Source: Flavobacterium tagetis
GTDB taxonomy: Bacteria > Bacteroidota > Bacteroidia > Flavobacteriales > Flavobacteriaceae
Length of the DNA stretch: 64,000 nt
Assembly: GCF_016735615.1 (NCBI RefSeq)
Contig: NZ_JAERSF010000002.1
Span: 930,001-994,000, forward strand
Direction: 5' to 3'
Below the pieces are notes generated by a model. That model saw nothing but the letters and a program-made list of their open reading frames with translations. It was not told the origin of the DNA and did not search any database. This document shows, piece by piece, positions 43,812-53,119 of this stretch (position 1 is its first letter; every line of letters starts with the position of its first letter). The position numbers and the translations under genes were made by a program.

Positions 43812-46800
43812 ATGCAAAAATCAATGAAAACAAAGTTCACTCACTTTTTAACGAAGAGATATTACCTCTTAGTTTTCTTTAGTTTATTACTGCAGTCCGC
43901 TTTTGCCCAGCAAATAAATGTTACGGGAAAAGTGACTACCGCAGACGGACAAGCGATTCCTTTTGCGAATGTTTTGATAAAAGGAACTCAAAATGGTGCC
44001 GTTACTGATTTTGACGGAAGCTTTAAAATTTCGGCTAACGGAAATCAGACATTAGTTTTTAGTTCGCAAGGCTATAAAACAGTAGAAATTGCCATCAATA
44101 ACAAAACTTCTATAAACGTAACAATGGCAGAAGATGCCATGAAACTCGATGAGATAGTGGTTGTAGGTTACGGATCGCAACAGAAAAAAGATCTTACAGG
44201 AGCTGTTGCGTTAGTGAAACCAGACGAAATTCAGAAAAGACAGGTTACGACAGTAGCAGACGGACTTCAGGGCTTGGTTACGGGAGTTAAAGTTCGCGGT
44301 GGCGGACGCCCAGGACAAGAAGCCAATGTGGAGATTCGTGGTCTTAAAAATCTTCAAAACACCAATCCGTTATACGTAATTGACGGTTTAGTAACTTCTG
44401 CCAACAGAGACTTTAACCCAAATGATATCGAATCTATTCAGGTTTTAAAAGATGCCTCTGCAGCAGCTATTTATGGTTCTAGAGCGGCAAATGGTGTAAT
44501 TATTATTACCACTAAAAAAGGAAAAAAAGGACCATTACAGGTTGAAGTTTCTGCAAAAAGCAGTTTTCAAATCATGCCTCGTTATGATTTGATGGGAACT
44601 GAGGAGTTTGCCAAATACAATAATATGGCGTATGACAATGCTGGACTTCCGAGACAAAACTTGAATATGGCTGTAAATACAGATTGGCAAGATGCCACTT
44701 TCCAAACGGGAATGATTCAGGATTACAATGCTAGCTTTTCTGGCGGAAACGAGAATTCAAGCTTTTTTATGTCTGGAAATTATTTTGGAAATGAAGGAAC
44801 AGTTATCGGAACTGATTTTGACAGAATTTCATTCCGTGTAAATTCAAGCGGTACAAAAGGAATTTTCAGTATTGGAGAAAATTTAGCGATCAGTAATGCT
44901 AAAACAGATGAAATGTCTGGAAATCCAATTATCGATGTGTATAGAATGACGCCGACAATTCCGCTTTACGATCCATCAAATCCGGGTGGATATGGTTACG
45001 GAAAACAAGGCGTTGCCGACACTTTTGGTACAAACCCTTTGGCATTGGCTGATTTTTCTAATGTAACGAATCAAAATTTTAGAATTAGAGGAAACATTTG
45101 GTCAGAATTAAAGTTCGTGCCTTGGTTGAAATACCGTTTCAATTTTGGATATGAAACGAGTTTTGATTCTTATAAATACATGAGAAAAAAAGGAAGCTGG
45201 ACATTAAACCAGCCGCAAGATCCTTCTCAAACAGACCAAAACAAAGGAAGATCAGAAACTTTGTTGTTTGAAAACACACTGACTTTCAAAAAAGAATTTG
45301 GTAAACATGACATCACACTTTTAGTTGGTCAGACGTATCAAAAAGACAATTATGACCAGATTTACGGAACAAAAAGAAATCTTCCGATGAATTCTGGAAC
45401 TGGAGAATATTATGAAGTTTTAAATCAAGGAGATTCGCCAGTTGTTGGAGGTTTTATTAATGAAGCTGCTTTAACTTCATATTTAGGAAGGTTAGAATAT
45501 AACTACGATAATCGCTATTTGTTTAATGCGGTAATCAGACGTGATGGTTCTTCTAGATTTAGCGACGGCAATAAATGGGGTAATTTCCCTTCTATTTCTG
45601 CGGGATGGAGAATAAGCAACGAATCTTTCTTTAAATCGGAATTTATTAAAGATTTAAAATTAAGAGCAAGTTATGGTGAATTAGGTTCTGGAAATATCAG
45701 AGAATATGAATCTAAAAGCTTCATTAATAATTTCGGACAGGTTGTTTTAGGAAAAGATCAAGTTTTATATCCTTCTGCAACTCAGGTAAAATTATCGAAC
45801 TCGCAATTGCGTTGGGAAAAATTAAAACAAACTAACCTCGGATTGGATTTAGGAGTTTTGAATAACGATTTACGCTTAACGGCAGATTATTTTATTGCGC
45901 GTACAGAAGATGTATTATTTGGTTTCCCAATTTTATTGACTACAGGAAACGACGGAGGAAACCCGATTTCTAATGCGGCAACGGTAGAAAATAAAGGTTT
46001 TGAGTTGGAATTGGCTTACAGCAAAAAAATCAATGAGTTTTCTTTTAATGCTTCTGTAAACTTTACCAAAGTGAATAACAAGTTGGTTTCTTTAGGAAAT
46101 GGACAAAACGAAAACATTATTGGAAACACGATGACTAGAAGCGGAAGCCCAGTAGGAATGTGGTATGTTTTACAAACAGATGGATTATTCCAAAATCAAC
46201 AAGAAATTGACAATTACAAAAATGCTGAAGGGAAAGTGATCATGCCAAATGCAGTGCCTGGAGATATTCGTTTTAAAGATAATAACGGAGACGGACAAAT
46301 TACAAACGAAGACAAAGCGATTGTGGGAAGTCCGTGGCCAGAATTTGAAATGGGTTTAAACGCGGGAGCTGAATATAAAAACTTTGATTTTTCTATGAAC
46401 TGGATTGCTTCAAACGGTGCTACAGTTTACAACGGATTTAGAAGTGTTGTTGATCGTTTTGATGATAATAGTAACTACAGAAAAGGTATTCAGCCTTGGA
46501 CACCTGAGAATCCAAATACTGATTTTCCTAGAGTGACAAAAGGTTCAACTTTAAATTCAAGAGGAGATAGTGATCGTTTCTTAGAAAGCGGCAATTTCAT
46601 CAGACTAAAATACATTGGTTTTGGATACAATTTACCAAGCAGTGTTTTAGAAAAATCAGGAATTACAAGAGCAAGACTGACTTTATCTGCACAAAACATT
46701 TTAACAATCACGAAATACAAAGGTTTGGACCCTGAGTTTAGCAATACGGGTGATAATAGAATTTTTGAAAGAGGTGTTGATAACGGTTCTTTTCCGAATC

Positions 46801-46838
46801 TTCAGACTTATTCTTTTGGTGTAGAATTTAGCTTTTAA
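43812..46838 (+). CDS. SusC/RagA TonB-linked transporter of the PUL
   Basis: 1008 aa from ATG 43812 (a second ATG at 43824 is possible). The signal peptide ends at SAFAQQ. A carboxypeptidase-regulatory-like domain (INVTGKVTTADGQAIPFANVLIKG) leads into the SusC plug with the family-typical KLDEIVVVGYGSQ, VEIRGLKNLQNTNPLYVIDG and IQVLKDASAAAIYGSRAANGVIIITTKKG. The barrel closes in an aromatic strand (SFGVEFSF). There is no STN domain, in line with control by an HTCS rather than sigma/anti-sigma. It is the first gene of the PUL, with susD 16 bp downstream. It imports an oligosaccharide. Confidence 0.96.
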   Translation: MQKSMKTKFTHFLTKRYYLLVFFSLLLQSAFAQQINVTGKVTTADGQAIPFANVLIKGTQNGAVTDFDGSFKISANGNQTLVFSSQGYKTVEIAINNKTSINVTMAEDAMKLDEIVVVGYGSQQKKDLTGAVALVKPDEIQKRQVTTVADGLQGLVTGVKVRGGGRPGQEANVEIRGLKNLQNTNPLYVIDGLVTSANRDFNPNDIESIQVLKDASAAAIYGSRAANGVIIITTKKGKKGPLQVEVSAKSSFQIMPRYDLMGTEEFAKYNNMAYDNAGLPRQNLNMAVNTDWQDATFQTGMIQDYNASFSGGNENSSFFMSGNYFGNEGTVIGTDFDRISFRVNSSGTKGIFSIGENLAISNAKTDEMSGNPIIDVYRMTPTIPLYDPSNPGGYGYGKQGVADTFGTNPLALADFSNVTNQNFRIRGNIWSELKFVPWLKYRFNFGYETSFDSYKYMRKKGSWTLNQPQDPSQTDQNKGRSETLLFENTLTFKKEFGKHDITLLVGQTYQKDNYDQIYGTKRNLPMNSGTGEYYEVLNQGDSPVVGGFINEAALTSYLGRLEYNYDNRYLFNAVIRRDGSSRFSDGNKWGNFPSISAGWRISNESFFKSEFIKDLKLRASYGELGSGNIREYESKSFINNFGQVVLGKDQVLYPSATQVKLSNSQLRWEKLKQTNLGLDLGVLNNDLRLTADYFIARTEDVLFGFPILLTTGNDGGNPISNAATVENKGFELELAYSKKINEFSFNASVNFTKVNNKLVSLGNGQNENIIGNTMTRSGSPVGMWYVLQTDGLFQNQQEIDNYKNAEGKVIMPNAVPGDIRFKDNNGDGQITNEDKAIVGSPWPEFEMGLNAGAEYKNFDFSMNWIASNGATVYNGFRSVVDRFDDNSNYRKGIQPWTPENPNTDFPRVTKGSTLNSRGDSDRFLESGNFIRLKYIGFGYNLPSSVLEKSGITRARLTLSAQNILTITKYKGLDPEFSNTGDNRIFERGVDNGSFPNLQTYSFGVEFSF

Positions 46839-46854
46839 TTAAAAAAATAGCGTA

Positions 46855-48378
46855 ATGAAAAAAATAATCATACTAACAGCAGCTTTTTTAGGTCTTGTTT
46901 TTACCGCTTGTGAAAACGAATTGGATTTAAACAGCCCAAATGATATTACAGTTGACCAATATTGGAAAACTGAAAGTGATGCACAAGCCGGTGTAAACTC
47001 TATTTATGCCATGTTTTATAAAGATGGATTATGGGCAAGATGGATTTATTTCCGTCTGGATTTAACTTCTGACGAGGGGTATAGCGTAAGTCCATGGACA
47101 GAATTGGCAGATTGGACTAGATTTAATTACATCAATTATAATTTTTGGGAAGGAAATGCCGTAACGTGGAGAGATACTTATAAAGCGATTTTTAGATGCA
47201 ATCAGGTTTTGGCGAATGTTCCGAATATTACTTTTCAAAATGAAAATGATAAAAAACAAATTATCGCGCAGGCTAAATTCTTTAGAGCATTACATTATTA
47301 CTATGCCGGAGTAATTTGGGAAGATGTTCCGTTGGTTTTAGATCCGTCTACACCAGCAGATTTGCCAAAACAAGTAAAGGTAGACGAAATCTGGGCTCAA
47401 GTTGAAAAAGATTTGAACGAAGCCTTTGAAGATTTGCCAAGAGATTGGGCTGCTGACCAATTAGGAAGACCAGACAAAGGCGCTGCAAAAGCGTTTCTTG
47501 CTAAAGTATATATGCAGCAGCACAAATGGAATGAAGCAAAAGGAGCTCTTGAGTTTTTAATTTCTGGAGCAGGAGCGAAGTACAGTTTGGTATCTAACTA
47601 CAGAGATAATTTTACTGATACAAATGAGAATAATGCTGAATCTGTTTTTGAAATTCAGTTTGGAGATCAAAGAAAAGGAGGAACTGATGAAGCGCAAAAC
47701 GCGGCAGTTTCTAGTAACCGTTCTCAGTTTTTTGCGCCAAGAGGAATTGGATGGTCTGACGGACAAGCGCGTATTTGGTTAGTGGATGCTTTTAAGCAAG
47801 AAAGCAATAAAGGCGGAAAACTAGATGAAAGATTAAGATGGACTTTATTCTATCCTCAATTATTAGCTGATTTTGGAGATAAAACCTACGGAAGAAACTG
47901 GGAATGGAACAATAATGAAGCTTGGTTTAGAAAAGGAAGCCGTGATTATTACAGAAATAATGAGGATTACTACAGCCAAGTAAACTACAGATTGGTTCGT
48001 TATGCGGATATTTTATTGCGTTATGCAGAAGTTTTAAATGAATTGGGAAGTACTTCTCAGGCTTATCAATATGTTGATTTGGTAAGAGCTCGTGCCAACA
48101 TGAATACATTAGCAACAGCACATCCTGAAATTGGAAACGATCATGATAAATTCTTAGAGCGTTTGAAAATGGAAAGAGTTTTAGAATTATGCGGAGAAAG
48201 TGTTCGTTGGGAAGACTTAAAACGTTGGGGAGATCTAAATAATCAAGCTTCTGTAGATAAAATTGCGCTTCGTGATTCAGATTTTAAAAACTTCACAGTA
48301 GGTAAAAATCATAGAATGCCAATTCCGCAAAGCGATGTAGACAATAATCCAAATCTAGAACAGAACTCTGGATATTAA
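46855..48378 (+). CDS. SusD/RagB-family surface glycan-binding lipoprotein
   Basis: 507 aa. Lipoprotein leader with C19 (LGLVFTACENELDLNSP). SusD blocks: DQYWKTESDAQAGVNSIYAMF, an AQAKFFRALHYYYAGVIW helix, GAAKAFLAKVYMQQHKW (TPR), VRYADILLRYAEVLNELG and FLERLKMERVLELCGESVRWEDLKRWG. It acts as the lid of the preceding SusC. A hairpin follows at 48391-48422, before the first enzyme gene, perhaps reducing downstream transcription. The gene is followed by the glycosidase set that defines the locus. Confidence 0.96.
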   Translation: MKKIIILTAAFLGLVFTACENELDLNSPNDITVDQYWKTESDAQAGVNSIYAMFYKDGLWARWIYFRLDLTSDEGYSVSPWTELADWTRFNYINYNFWEGNAVTWRDTYKAIFRCNQVLANVPNITFQNENDKKQIIAQAKFFRALHYYYAGVIWEDVPLVLDPSTPADLPKQVKVDEIWAQVEKDLNEAFEDLPRDWAADQLGRPDKGAAKAFLAKVYMQQHKWNEAKGALEFLISGAGAKYSLVSNYRDNFTDTNENNAESVFEIQFGDQRKGGTDEAQNAAVSSNRSQFFAPRGIGWSDGQARIWLVDAFKQESNKGGKLDERLRWTLFYPQLLADFGDKTYGRNWEWNNNEAWFRKGSRDYYRNNEDYYSQVNYRLVRYADILLRYAEVLNELGSTSQAYQYVDLVRARANMNTLATAHPEIGNDHDKFLERLKMERVLELCGESVRWEDLKRWGDLNNQASVDKIALRDSDFKNFTVGKNHRMPIPQSDVDNNPNLEQNSGY

Positions 48379-48390
48379 AACTGATTTTTT

Positions 48391-48422
48391 AAGGGAATCA
48401 GACTGAAAGAGCTGATTCCCTT
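48391..48422 (+). terminator. Hairpin between susD and the GH5-like gene
   Basis: Stem AAGGGAATCAG / CTGATTCCCTT with a 10-base loop, directly after the susD stop. It lacks a long T-run, so it may be partial attenuation or a 3' processing/stability element, as often found after susCD. Confidence 0.6.
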
Positions 48423-48459
48423 TCATAAAGAACAATCGTTCAGAAAAAACAAAATTAAA

Positions 48460-49632
48460 ATGAAGAAAGTAAAATTGTGTCTGACATTTATGTTAGCAGG
48501 ACTCGTATTGCTTAGCTGCAACAATAAAAAAAGTAATCTTGAAGAAAAGAAAAGCGAAGTCGCCTCAATAGAAAAAAGAGAAATCTGGACAAAAGATCAG
48601 GCCAATAAATGGTACGCAGAACAGCCTTGGTTGGTTGGCGCAAATTATTCTCCTAGCACAGCTATAAATCAGTTAGAGATGTGGCAGGAAGATACTTTTG
48701 ATCCAAAACGAATTGATCAGGAATTGGGCTGGGCCGAAGGTCTTGGTATGAATGTAATGCGCGTGTATCTGCATGATTTATTGCATCAGCAAGATGCAGA
48801 AGGACTTTACAAACGCATGGATCAATTTTTAGAAATTGCAGATAAACACCACATAAAAACCCTTTTTGTTTTGTTTGATTCTTGTTGGGATCCGTTTCCA
48901 GATTTAGGCAAACAGCGTGCTCCAAAGCCGCATACGCATAATTCAGGTTGGGTACAGGCTCCGGGACAAAAGGCACTTCAGGATAAAACACAATATCCGC
49001 GTTTGGAAAAATATGTAAAAGAAACTGTAGCCCATTTCAAAGATGACAAACGAATTCTAGGATGGGATGTTTGGAATGAACCAGATAACATGACAGGACC
49101 ATCATACGAAAAAGTGGAAATTAAAAACAAAGTCGATTTGATTTTGCCGCTTTTAAAAGATGTTTTTGTTTGGGCGAGAGAAAGTAATCCTTCTCAGCCA
49201 CTGACTTCTGGAGTTTGGGTAGGAGATTGGAGCGACGAAGCTAAAATGAAACCAATGCACAAAATGCAGATCGAGCAGTCTGATATTGTTTCTTTCCACA
49301 ATTACAACACACCTCAGGATTTCGAAAAAGTAATCAAACAATTACAGCGTTACGGAAAACCATTAATCTGTACAGAATATATGGCAAGACCAAATGGAAG
49401 TACTTTCGAAGGGTTTTTACCGCTTGCCAGAAAACACAATGTCGGTATGATCAACTGGGGATTTGTAGACGGAAAAACACAAACCAAATACGCTTGGGAC
49501 AGCTGGACAAAAATGTACAATGCAGAGCCAAAAGTATGGTTTCACGAAGTATTGCACACAGATGGAACGCCATATATTAAAGCCGAAACAGATTTAATCA
49601 AGAAAATGACTGCTGAGGCAAATAAGAAATAG
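48460..49632 (+). CDS. GH5-like (clan GH-A) glycoside hydrolase lipoprotein
   Basis: 390 aa. Lipoprotein leader with C20 (LAGLVLLSCNNKK). A TIM-barrel follows: EGLGMNVMRVYLHDLLH, IKTLFVLFDSCWDPF, then the acid/base Glu in WDVWNEPD (E207) and the nucleophile Glu in LICTEYMARPN (E306), the retaining clan GH-A arrangement. SDIVSFHNYN and the MINWGFVDGKTQTKYAWDSW block resemble enzymes often annotated as cellulase-family or endo-xylanase-like. I cannot fix the subfamily or the main-chain linkage. The lipid anchor suggests outer-membrane or periplasmic action, an endo- or exo-cut on the imported or surface glycan. Confidence 0.85.
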   Translation: MKKVKLCLTFMLAGLVLLSCNNKKSNLEEKKSEVASIEKREIWTKDQANKWYAEQPWLVGANYSPSTAINQLEMWQEDTFDPKRIDQELGWAEGLGMNVMRVYLHDLLHQQDAEGLYKRMDQFLEIADKHHIKTLFVLFDSCWDPFPDLGKQRAPKPHTHNSGWVQAPGQKALQDKTQYPRLEKYVKETVAHFKDDKRILGWDVWNEPDNMTGPSYEKVEIKNKVDLILPLLKDVFVWARESNPSQPLTSGVWVGDWSDEAKMKPMHKMQIEQSDIVSFHNYNTPQDFEKVIKQLQRYGKPLICTEYMARPNGSTFEGFLPLARKHNVGMINWGFVDGKTQTKYAWDSWTKMYNAEPKVWFHEVLHTDGTPYIKAETDLIKKMTAEANKK

Positions 49633-49638
49633 TTTTTA

Positions 49639-49857
49639 AGCCACAGATTTTACAGATTAAAAGGATTTTTAAACACATAGAAACATAGTTTTTGATTGTC
49701 TATAAAAAAGGCATTTCATTGCAAATAAAGCACATAGTTCTATGTGTGAAAGCTAGCTTTTTTGCCAATCTTGAACAAAAAGAATAAAATCTATGTTTCT
49801 ATGTGTTTAAATTTTCAGCACAAAGATTAAATCATTTTAATCCTTTAATCTGTGGCA
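49639..49857. repeat. Nested inverted repeat inside the PUL
   Basis: Between the GH5-like and GH43-like genes: an outer pair of GCCACAGATT-type words (49640-49667 and 49836-49856, imperfect), an inner perfect 21-bp pair (49668-49688 and 49791-49811, centred on ACACATAGAAACATAG) and a core palindrome CACATAGTTCTATGTG (49731-49746). The gap also carries GATTTTTAAACACATAG. It may form a processing or stability hairpin in the PUL transcript. Confidence 0.82.
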
Positions 49858-49916
49858 AAAAAAAAACAATTAGTGAAAATTAGTGGAATTAGTGGCAACA
49901 AATAATTCTTAGCAAC

Positions 49917-50957
49917 ATGAAAAAATATACAATAAAACAGCTCTTTTTTCTAGCAGTAATTTTGGCTGGATTTTCCGCGAAAGCGCAACAGCCAGATCCT
50001 CCTGGACAGGTAAAAGGAAACGAAAAAGCAAAAAATGAAGTCTATCTGTTTGCGCACATGACGCATAACGATTACGGCAGATTGTATTATTCTGTAAGTC
50101 TAGACGGACTTCATTGGGAAAATCTGAATAACGGAAAGCGCGTTTTTGAAGAATACAAAGGACATCCAGATATCTGTAAAGGGCCAGACGGAAAATATTA
50201 TATCGCAGGAAACACAGGAGACGATGCGACAGCCATCAATATTTGGGTTTCGGATGATTTAATCACTTGGAAAAAACATGCTGATTATACGCCCGATTTA
50301 AAAAGTACGCCAGATTATTCAAATGCTTTACAGCGAATTGGTGCTCCAAAATTGTATTACGATAATGATTCTCAGAAGTTCATCATGACTTGGCATACGC
50401 CACATTTAGAAGGAACCAAAGAAGATGGCGAGCGTTATTGGGCAAGTCAGCGAACATTGTATGTTTTATCTAAAGATTTAAAAACGTTCGAAGGAACTCC
50501 AAAGCGTTTATTTGATTGGGATATGGGAACAATAGATGTTTTTATTCGTAAAGTCGGCGATTCCTACTACGCCGTGATTAAAGACGAAACGTATCCGACT
50601 TTGTATTGGACAACGGGAAAAACCATCCGAATTGCCAAATCAAAATCCCTTTTAGGACCTTATTCTTTGCCCCAGCAATCTATCAGTCCGAACTTTAGAG
50701 AAGCGCCAATGCTGATTCCTTCTCCAGATGACAAAATATGGTACATGTATTACGAGCAATATCCGGGTGTCTCCTACGGATTATCGATCGCAGACAACCT
50801 AAACGGACCTTGGTTTCAAGCCTCAGGCTACACTTTTTTCTCAGATTGGGATAAATACAGTCTCCCAGAAAAAGTACGCCACGGCTGCATGATTACAATC
50901 TCTAAAAAAGAATACGACAGTTTGGTGAAGAAATTTGGTCTTACGAAGAAGTTATAA
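49917..50957 (+). CDS. GH43-like five-bladed beta-propeller glycosidase, secreted
   Basis: 346 aa with a Sec signal peptide (FFLAVILAGFSAKAQQ) and no lipobox. The propeller carries a plausible acidic triad in the usual order: D85 in GHPDICKGPDGKYY, D207 in GTIDVFIRK and E262 in NFREAPML. Motifs such as SVSLDGLHWE and SDDLITWKKH are typical of GH43/GH117-type propellers. It is more divergent than the two canonical GH43 genes downstream, so a related propeller family is possible. Probable role: exo-removal of arabinose or xylose side groups (inference). It lies 284 bp after the GH5-like gene, across a nested inverted repeat. Confidence 0.72.
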   Translation: MKKYTIKQLFFLAVILAGFSAKAQQPDPPGQVKGNEKAKNEVYLFAHMTHNDYGRLYYSVSLDGLHWENLNNGKRVFEEYKGHPDICKGPDGKYYIAGNTGDDATAINIWVSDDLITWKKHADYTPDLKSTPDYSNALQRIGAPKLYYDNDSQKFIMTWHTPHLEGTKEDGERYWASQRTLYVLSKDLKTFEGTPKRLFDWDMGTIDVFIRKVGDSYYAVIKDETYPTLYWTTGKTIRIAKSKSLLGPYSLPQQSISPNFREAPMLIPSPDDKIWYMYYEQYPGVSYGLSIADNLNGPWFQASGYTFFSDWDKYSLPEKVRHGCMITISKKEYDSLVKKFGLTKKL

Positions 50958-51080
50958 GTTATAAATTATGAGTTATGAGTTTTTGTTGTGATGACTAGCT
51001 GGTTATTTATTGAGGAATAAAATAACAATTAGCAAGAACTCATAACTTCTAACTCAAAACTCATAACTCATAACTCAAAA
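50952..51080. repeat. AT-rich inverted repeat between GH43-like and GH2 genes
   Basis: A perfect 18-bp pair TTATGAGTTATGAGTTTT (50966-50983) and its complement (51056-51073), embedded in further tandem copies of AACTCATAACT. It is distinct in word from the CGCAAAG family but has the same layout of two arms around a loop of about 70 bases. Confidence 0.75.
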
Positions 51081-51201
51081 ATATGGTTAGTTAAGTTAGT
51101 TTAGTTCAGTAATTATCGGGCTTATGTGGAGATGAGCCCGGTAATTCATTTTGATTTAGAAGAAAATCATGGCATTCATTAAATGCCTAAAAATATAAAG
51201 C

Positions 51202-53010
51202 ATGAAAAGAAAAAGCATCCTTTTTTTAGCCTTGTTATCCATGTTTGCGGTAAATGCGCAATGGAAATCACAAGGAGATAAAATCAAGACCAAATGGGCA
51301 GTGCAGGTTGATCCGAAGAAAACTTTACCCGAATATCCCCGTCCGATTATGGAGCGCAACCAATGGAAAAATCTGAATGGTTTGTGGAATTATAGCATTC
51401 AAGAATTTGGAAAAGCTGCGCCTTCAAAATATGACGGGCAGATTCTGGTTCCGTTTGCGGCTGAATCTAGCTTGTCAGGGGTTATGAAAGAAGTGGGAGC
51501 TAAAAACGAACTTTGGTATGAAACTCAATTTTCGATTGAATCGGGCTGGAATGGAAAAAACATCCTTTTGCATTTTGGAGCTGTTGATTGGAAAACGGAA
51601 GTTTTTGTGAATGATGTAAAAGTCGGTTCTCATACGGGAGGTTATACGCCTTTTTCGTTTGACATTACGCCATTCATCCAAAAAGGAAAAAATCAAAAGC
51701 TAGTTGTAAAAGTTTGGGATCCTTCCAACGATGGGCCTCAACCAAGAGGAAAACAAGTTAAGAATCCAGAAGGAATTTGGTACACGCCTGTCACCGGAAT
51801 CTGGCAAACGGTTTGGATTGAGCCTGTAAATGCTAAAAACATTTCAGGATTAAAAACAACGCCAAATATTGATCAAAATACGATTAGTATAAAAGCTGAT
51901 ATAAATGGAGCAGAAAAAGGCGATTTAGTAGAGATTTCTGTTTTTGATAATGGAAAAGAAATTGCCAAAGAAAAGGCGGTTGTGGGCGAAAGCAATGATA
52001 TTGTTTTGAATAATCCGAAATTATGGTCGCCTGAAAGTCCGTTTTTATATCAGACTAAAATCCGCTTAATCAGCAAAAACAAAGTCGTTGATGAGGTAAA
52101 AAGTTATTTTGCGATGCGAAAAATTTCGTCTAAACGCGATGAAAACGGTATTTTGAGAATGCAGTTAAACAACAAAGATTATTTTCAATTCGGACCTTTA
52201 GATCAAGGCTGGTGGCCAGACGGATTATACACCGCGCCAACCGATGAAGCTTTGAAATACGATATTATTAAAACAAAAGAATTAGGCTTTAATATGATTC
52301 GCAAACACGTAAAAGTAGAGCCAGAGCGTTGGTACACGCATTGCGATCAGTTAGGAATTTTGGTTTGGCAAGATATGCCTAGCGGAGACGATCAGCCAGT
52401 TTGGCAAAATAGGAAGTATTTTGAAGGAACAGAATTACAGCGTTCGGCAAAATCGGAAGAAATTTACAGAAAAGAATGGAAAGAGATTATGGATCATCTG
52501 TATTCCTACCCAAGTATTGTGGTTTGGGTTCCGTTTAATGAAGCTTGGGGGCAATTTAAAACTGTTGAAATTACAGAATGGACCAAAAATCATGATGCAA
52601 CGCGTCTGATTAATTCTGCGAGTGGAGGAAATCACTTTCAAACTGGAGATATTTTAGATTTACATAATTATCCTGGTCCAGATATGTATTTGTACGATGC
52701 AAGAAGAGTTACGGTCTTGGGAGAGTATGGCGGAATTGGTCTTCCGTTAGAAGGGCATCTTTGGAGGGCAAATGACAACTGGGGTTACATCAAATTTAAA
52801 AATGAGACAGAAGTTACCGCCGAATACAAAAAGTACGCGGAAACCCTTCAAAAATACGTTAAAACGGGATTCTCGGCTGCAGTCTATACTCAGACAACAG
52901 ATGTTGAAGGTGAAGTAAATGGTTTTATGACTTATGATCGAAAAGTGGACAAAATGGATTTTAAAGCGGTGAACAAAATTAATACGGAGGTTATTAATGC
53001 TTTGAATTAG
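51202..53010 (+). CDS. Glycoside hydrolase family 2 (beta-galactosidase/beta-glucuronidase-like)
   Basis: 602 aa with a signal peptide (ILFLALLSMFAVNAQ). Sugar-binding jelly roll (ERNQWKNLNGLWNYSI; LHFGAVDWKTEVFVNDVKVGSHTGGYTPFSFDIT), Ig-like immunoglobulin domain, then TIM barrel with acid/base E447 in VPFNEAWGQF and nucleophile E508 in VLGEYGGIGL. It is shorter than LacZ-type enzymes, which commonly exceed 1000 residues, and matches the compact GH2 group of Bacteroidota PULs. Possible activities include beta-galactosidase, beta-glucuronidase, alpha-L-arabinopyranosidase-like or beta-mannosidase. The specific one is not decided by sequence here. Confidence 0.88.
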   Translation: MKRKSILFLALLSMFAVNAQWKSQGDKIKTKWAVQVDPKKTLPEYPRPIMERNQWKNLNGLWNYSIQEFGKAAPSKYDGQILVPFAAESSLSGVMKEVGAKNELWYETQFSIESGWNGKNILLHFGAVDWKTEVFVNDVKVGSHTGGYTPFSFDITPFIQKGKNQKLVVKVWDPSNDGPQPRGKQVKNPEGIWYTPVTGIWQTVWIEPVNAKNISGLKTTPNIDQNTISIKADINGAEKGDLVEISVFDNGKEIAKEKAVVGESNDIVLNNPKLWSPESPFLYQTKIRLISKNKVVDEVKSYFAMRKISSKRDENGILRMQLNNKDYFQFGPLDQGWWPDGLYTAPTDEALKYDIIKTKELGFNMIRKHVKVEPERWYTHCDQLGILVWQDMPSGDDQPVWQNRKYFEGTELQRSAKSEEIYRKEWKEIMDHLYSYPSIVVWVPFNEAWGQFKTVEITEWTKNHDATRLINSASGGNHFQTGDILDLHNYPGPDMYLYDARRVTVLGEYGGIGLPLEGHLWRANDNWGYIKFKNETEVTAEYKKYAETLQKYVKTGFSAAVYTQTTDVEGEVNGFMTYDRKVDKMDFKAVNKINTEVINALN

Positions 53011-53026
53011 AAATGATGTTTTCTTC

Positions 53027-53089
53027 TCTCGCAGATTTGGCAGATTATGCTGATAAAAAAGATCTGCAAAATCTGCAAAATCTGCGAGA
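53027..53089. repeat. Inverted GCAGATTTT-type repeat between GH2 and GH43 genes
   Basis: Arms at 53027-53045 and 53071-53089 (TCTCGCAGATTTGGCAGAT and its near-complement) match at 18 of 19 positions, with extra ATCTGCAAA copies in the right half. It shares its word with the element at 31418-31511. It is followed by the ATG of the GH43 gene 31 bases later. Confidence 0.78.
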
Positions 53090-53119
53090 AAAAATTCAAA
53101 GACTAACAAAAAACTAAAA

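Noticed and set aside
945..53118. CRISPR array as an explanation of the spaced repeats
   Set aside because: The repeats are inverted pairs with unequal loops, not regularly spaced direct repeats, and no cas gene is present.
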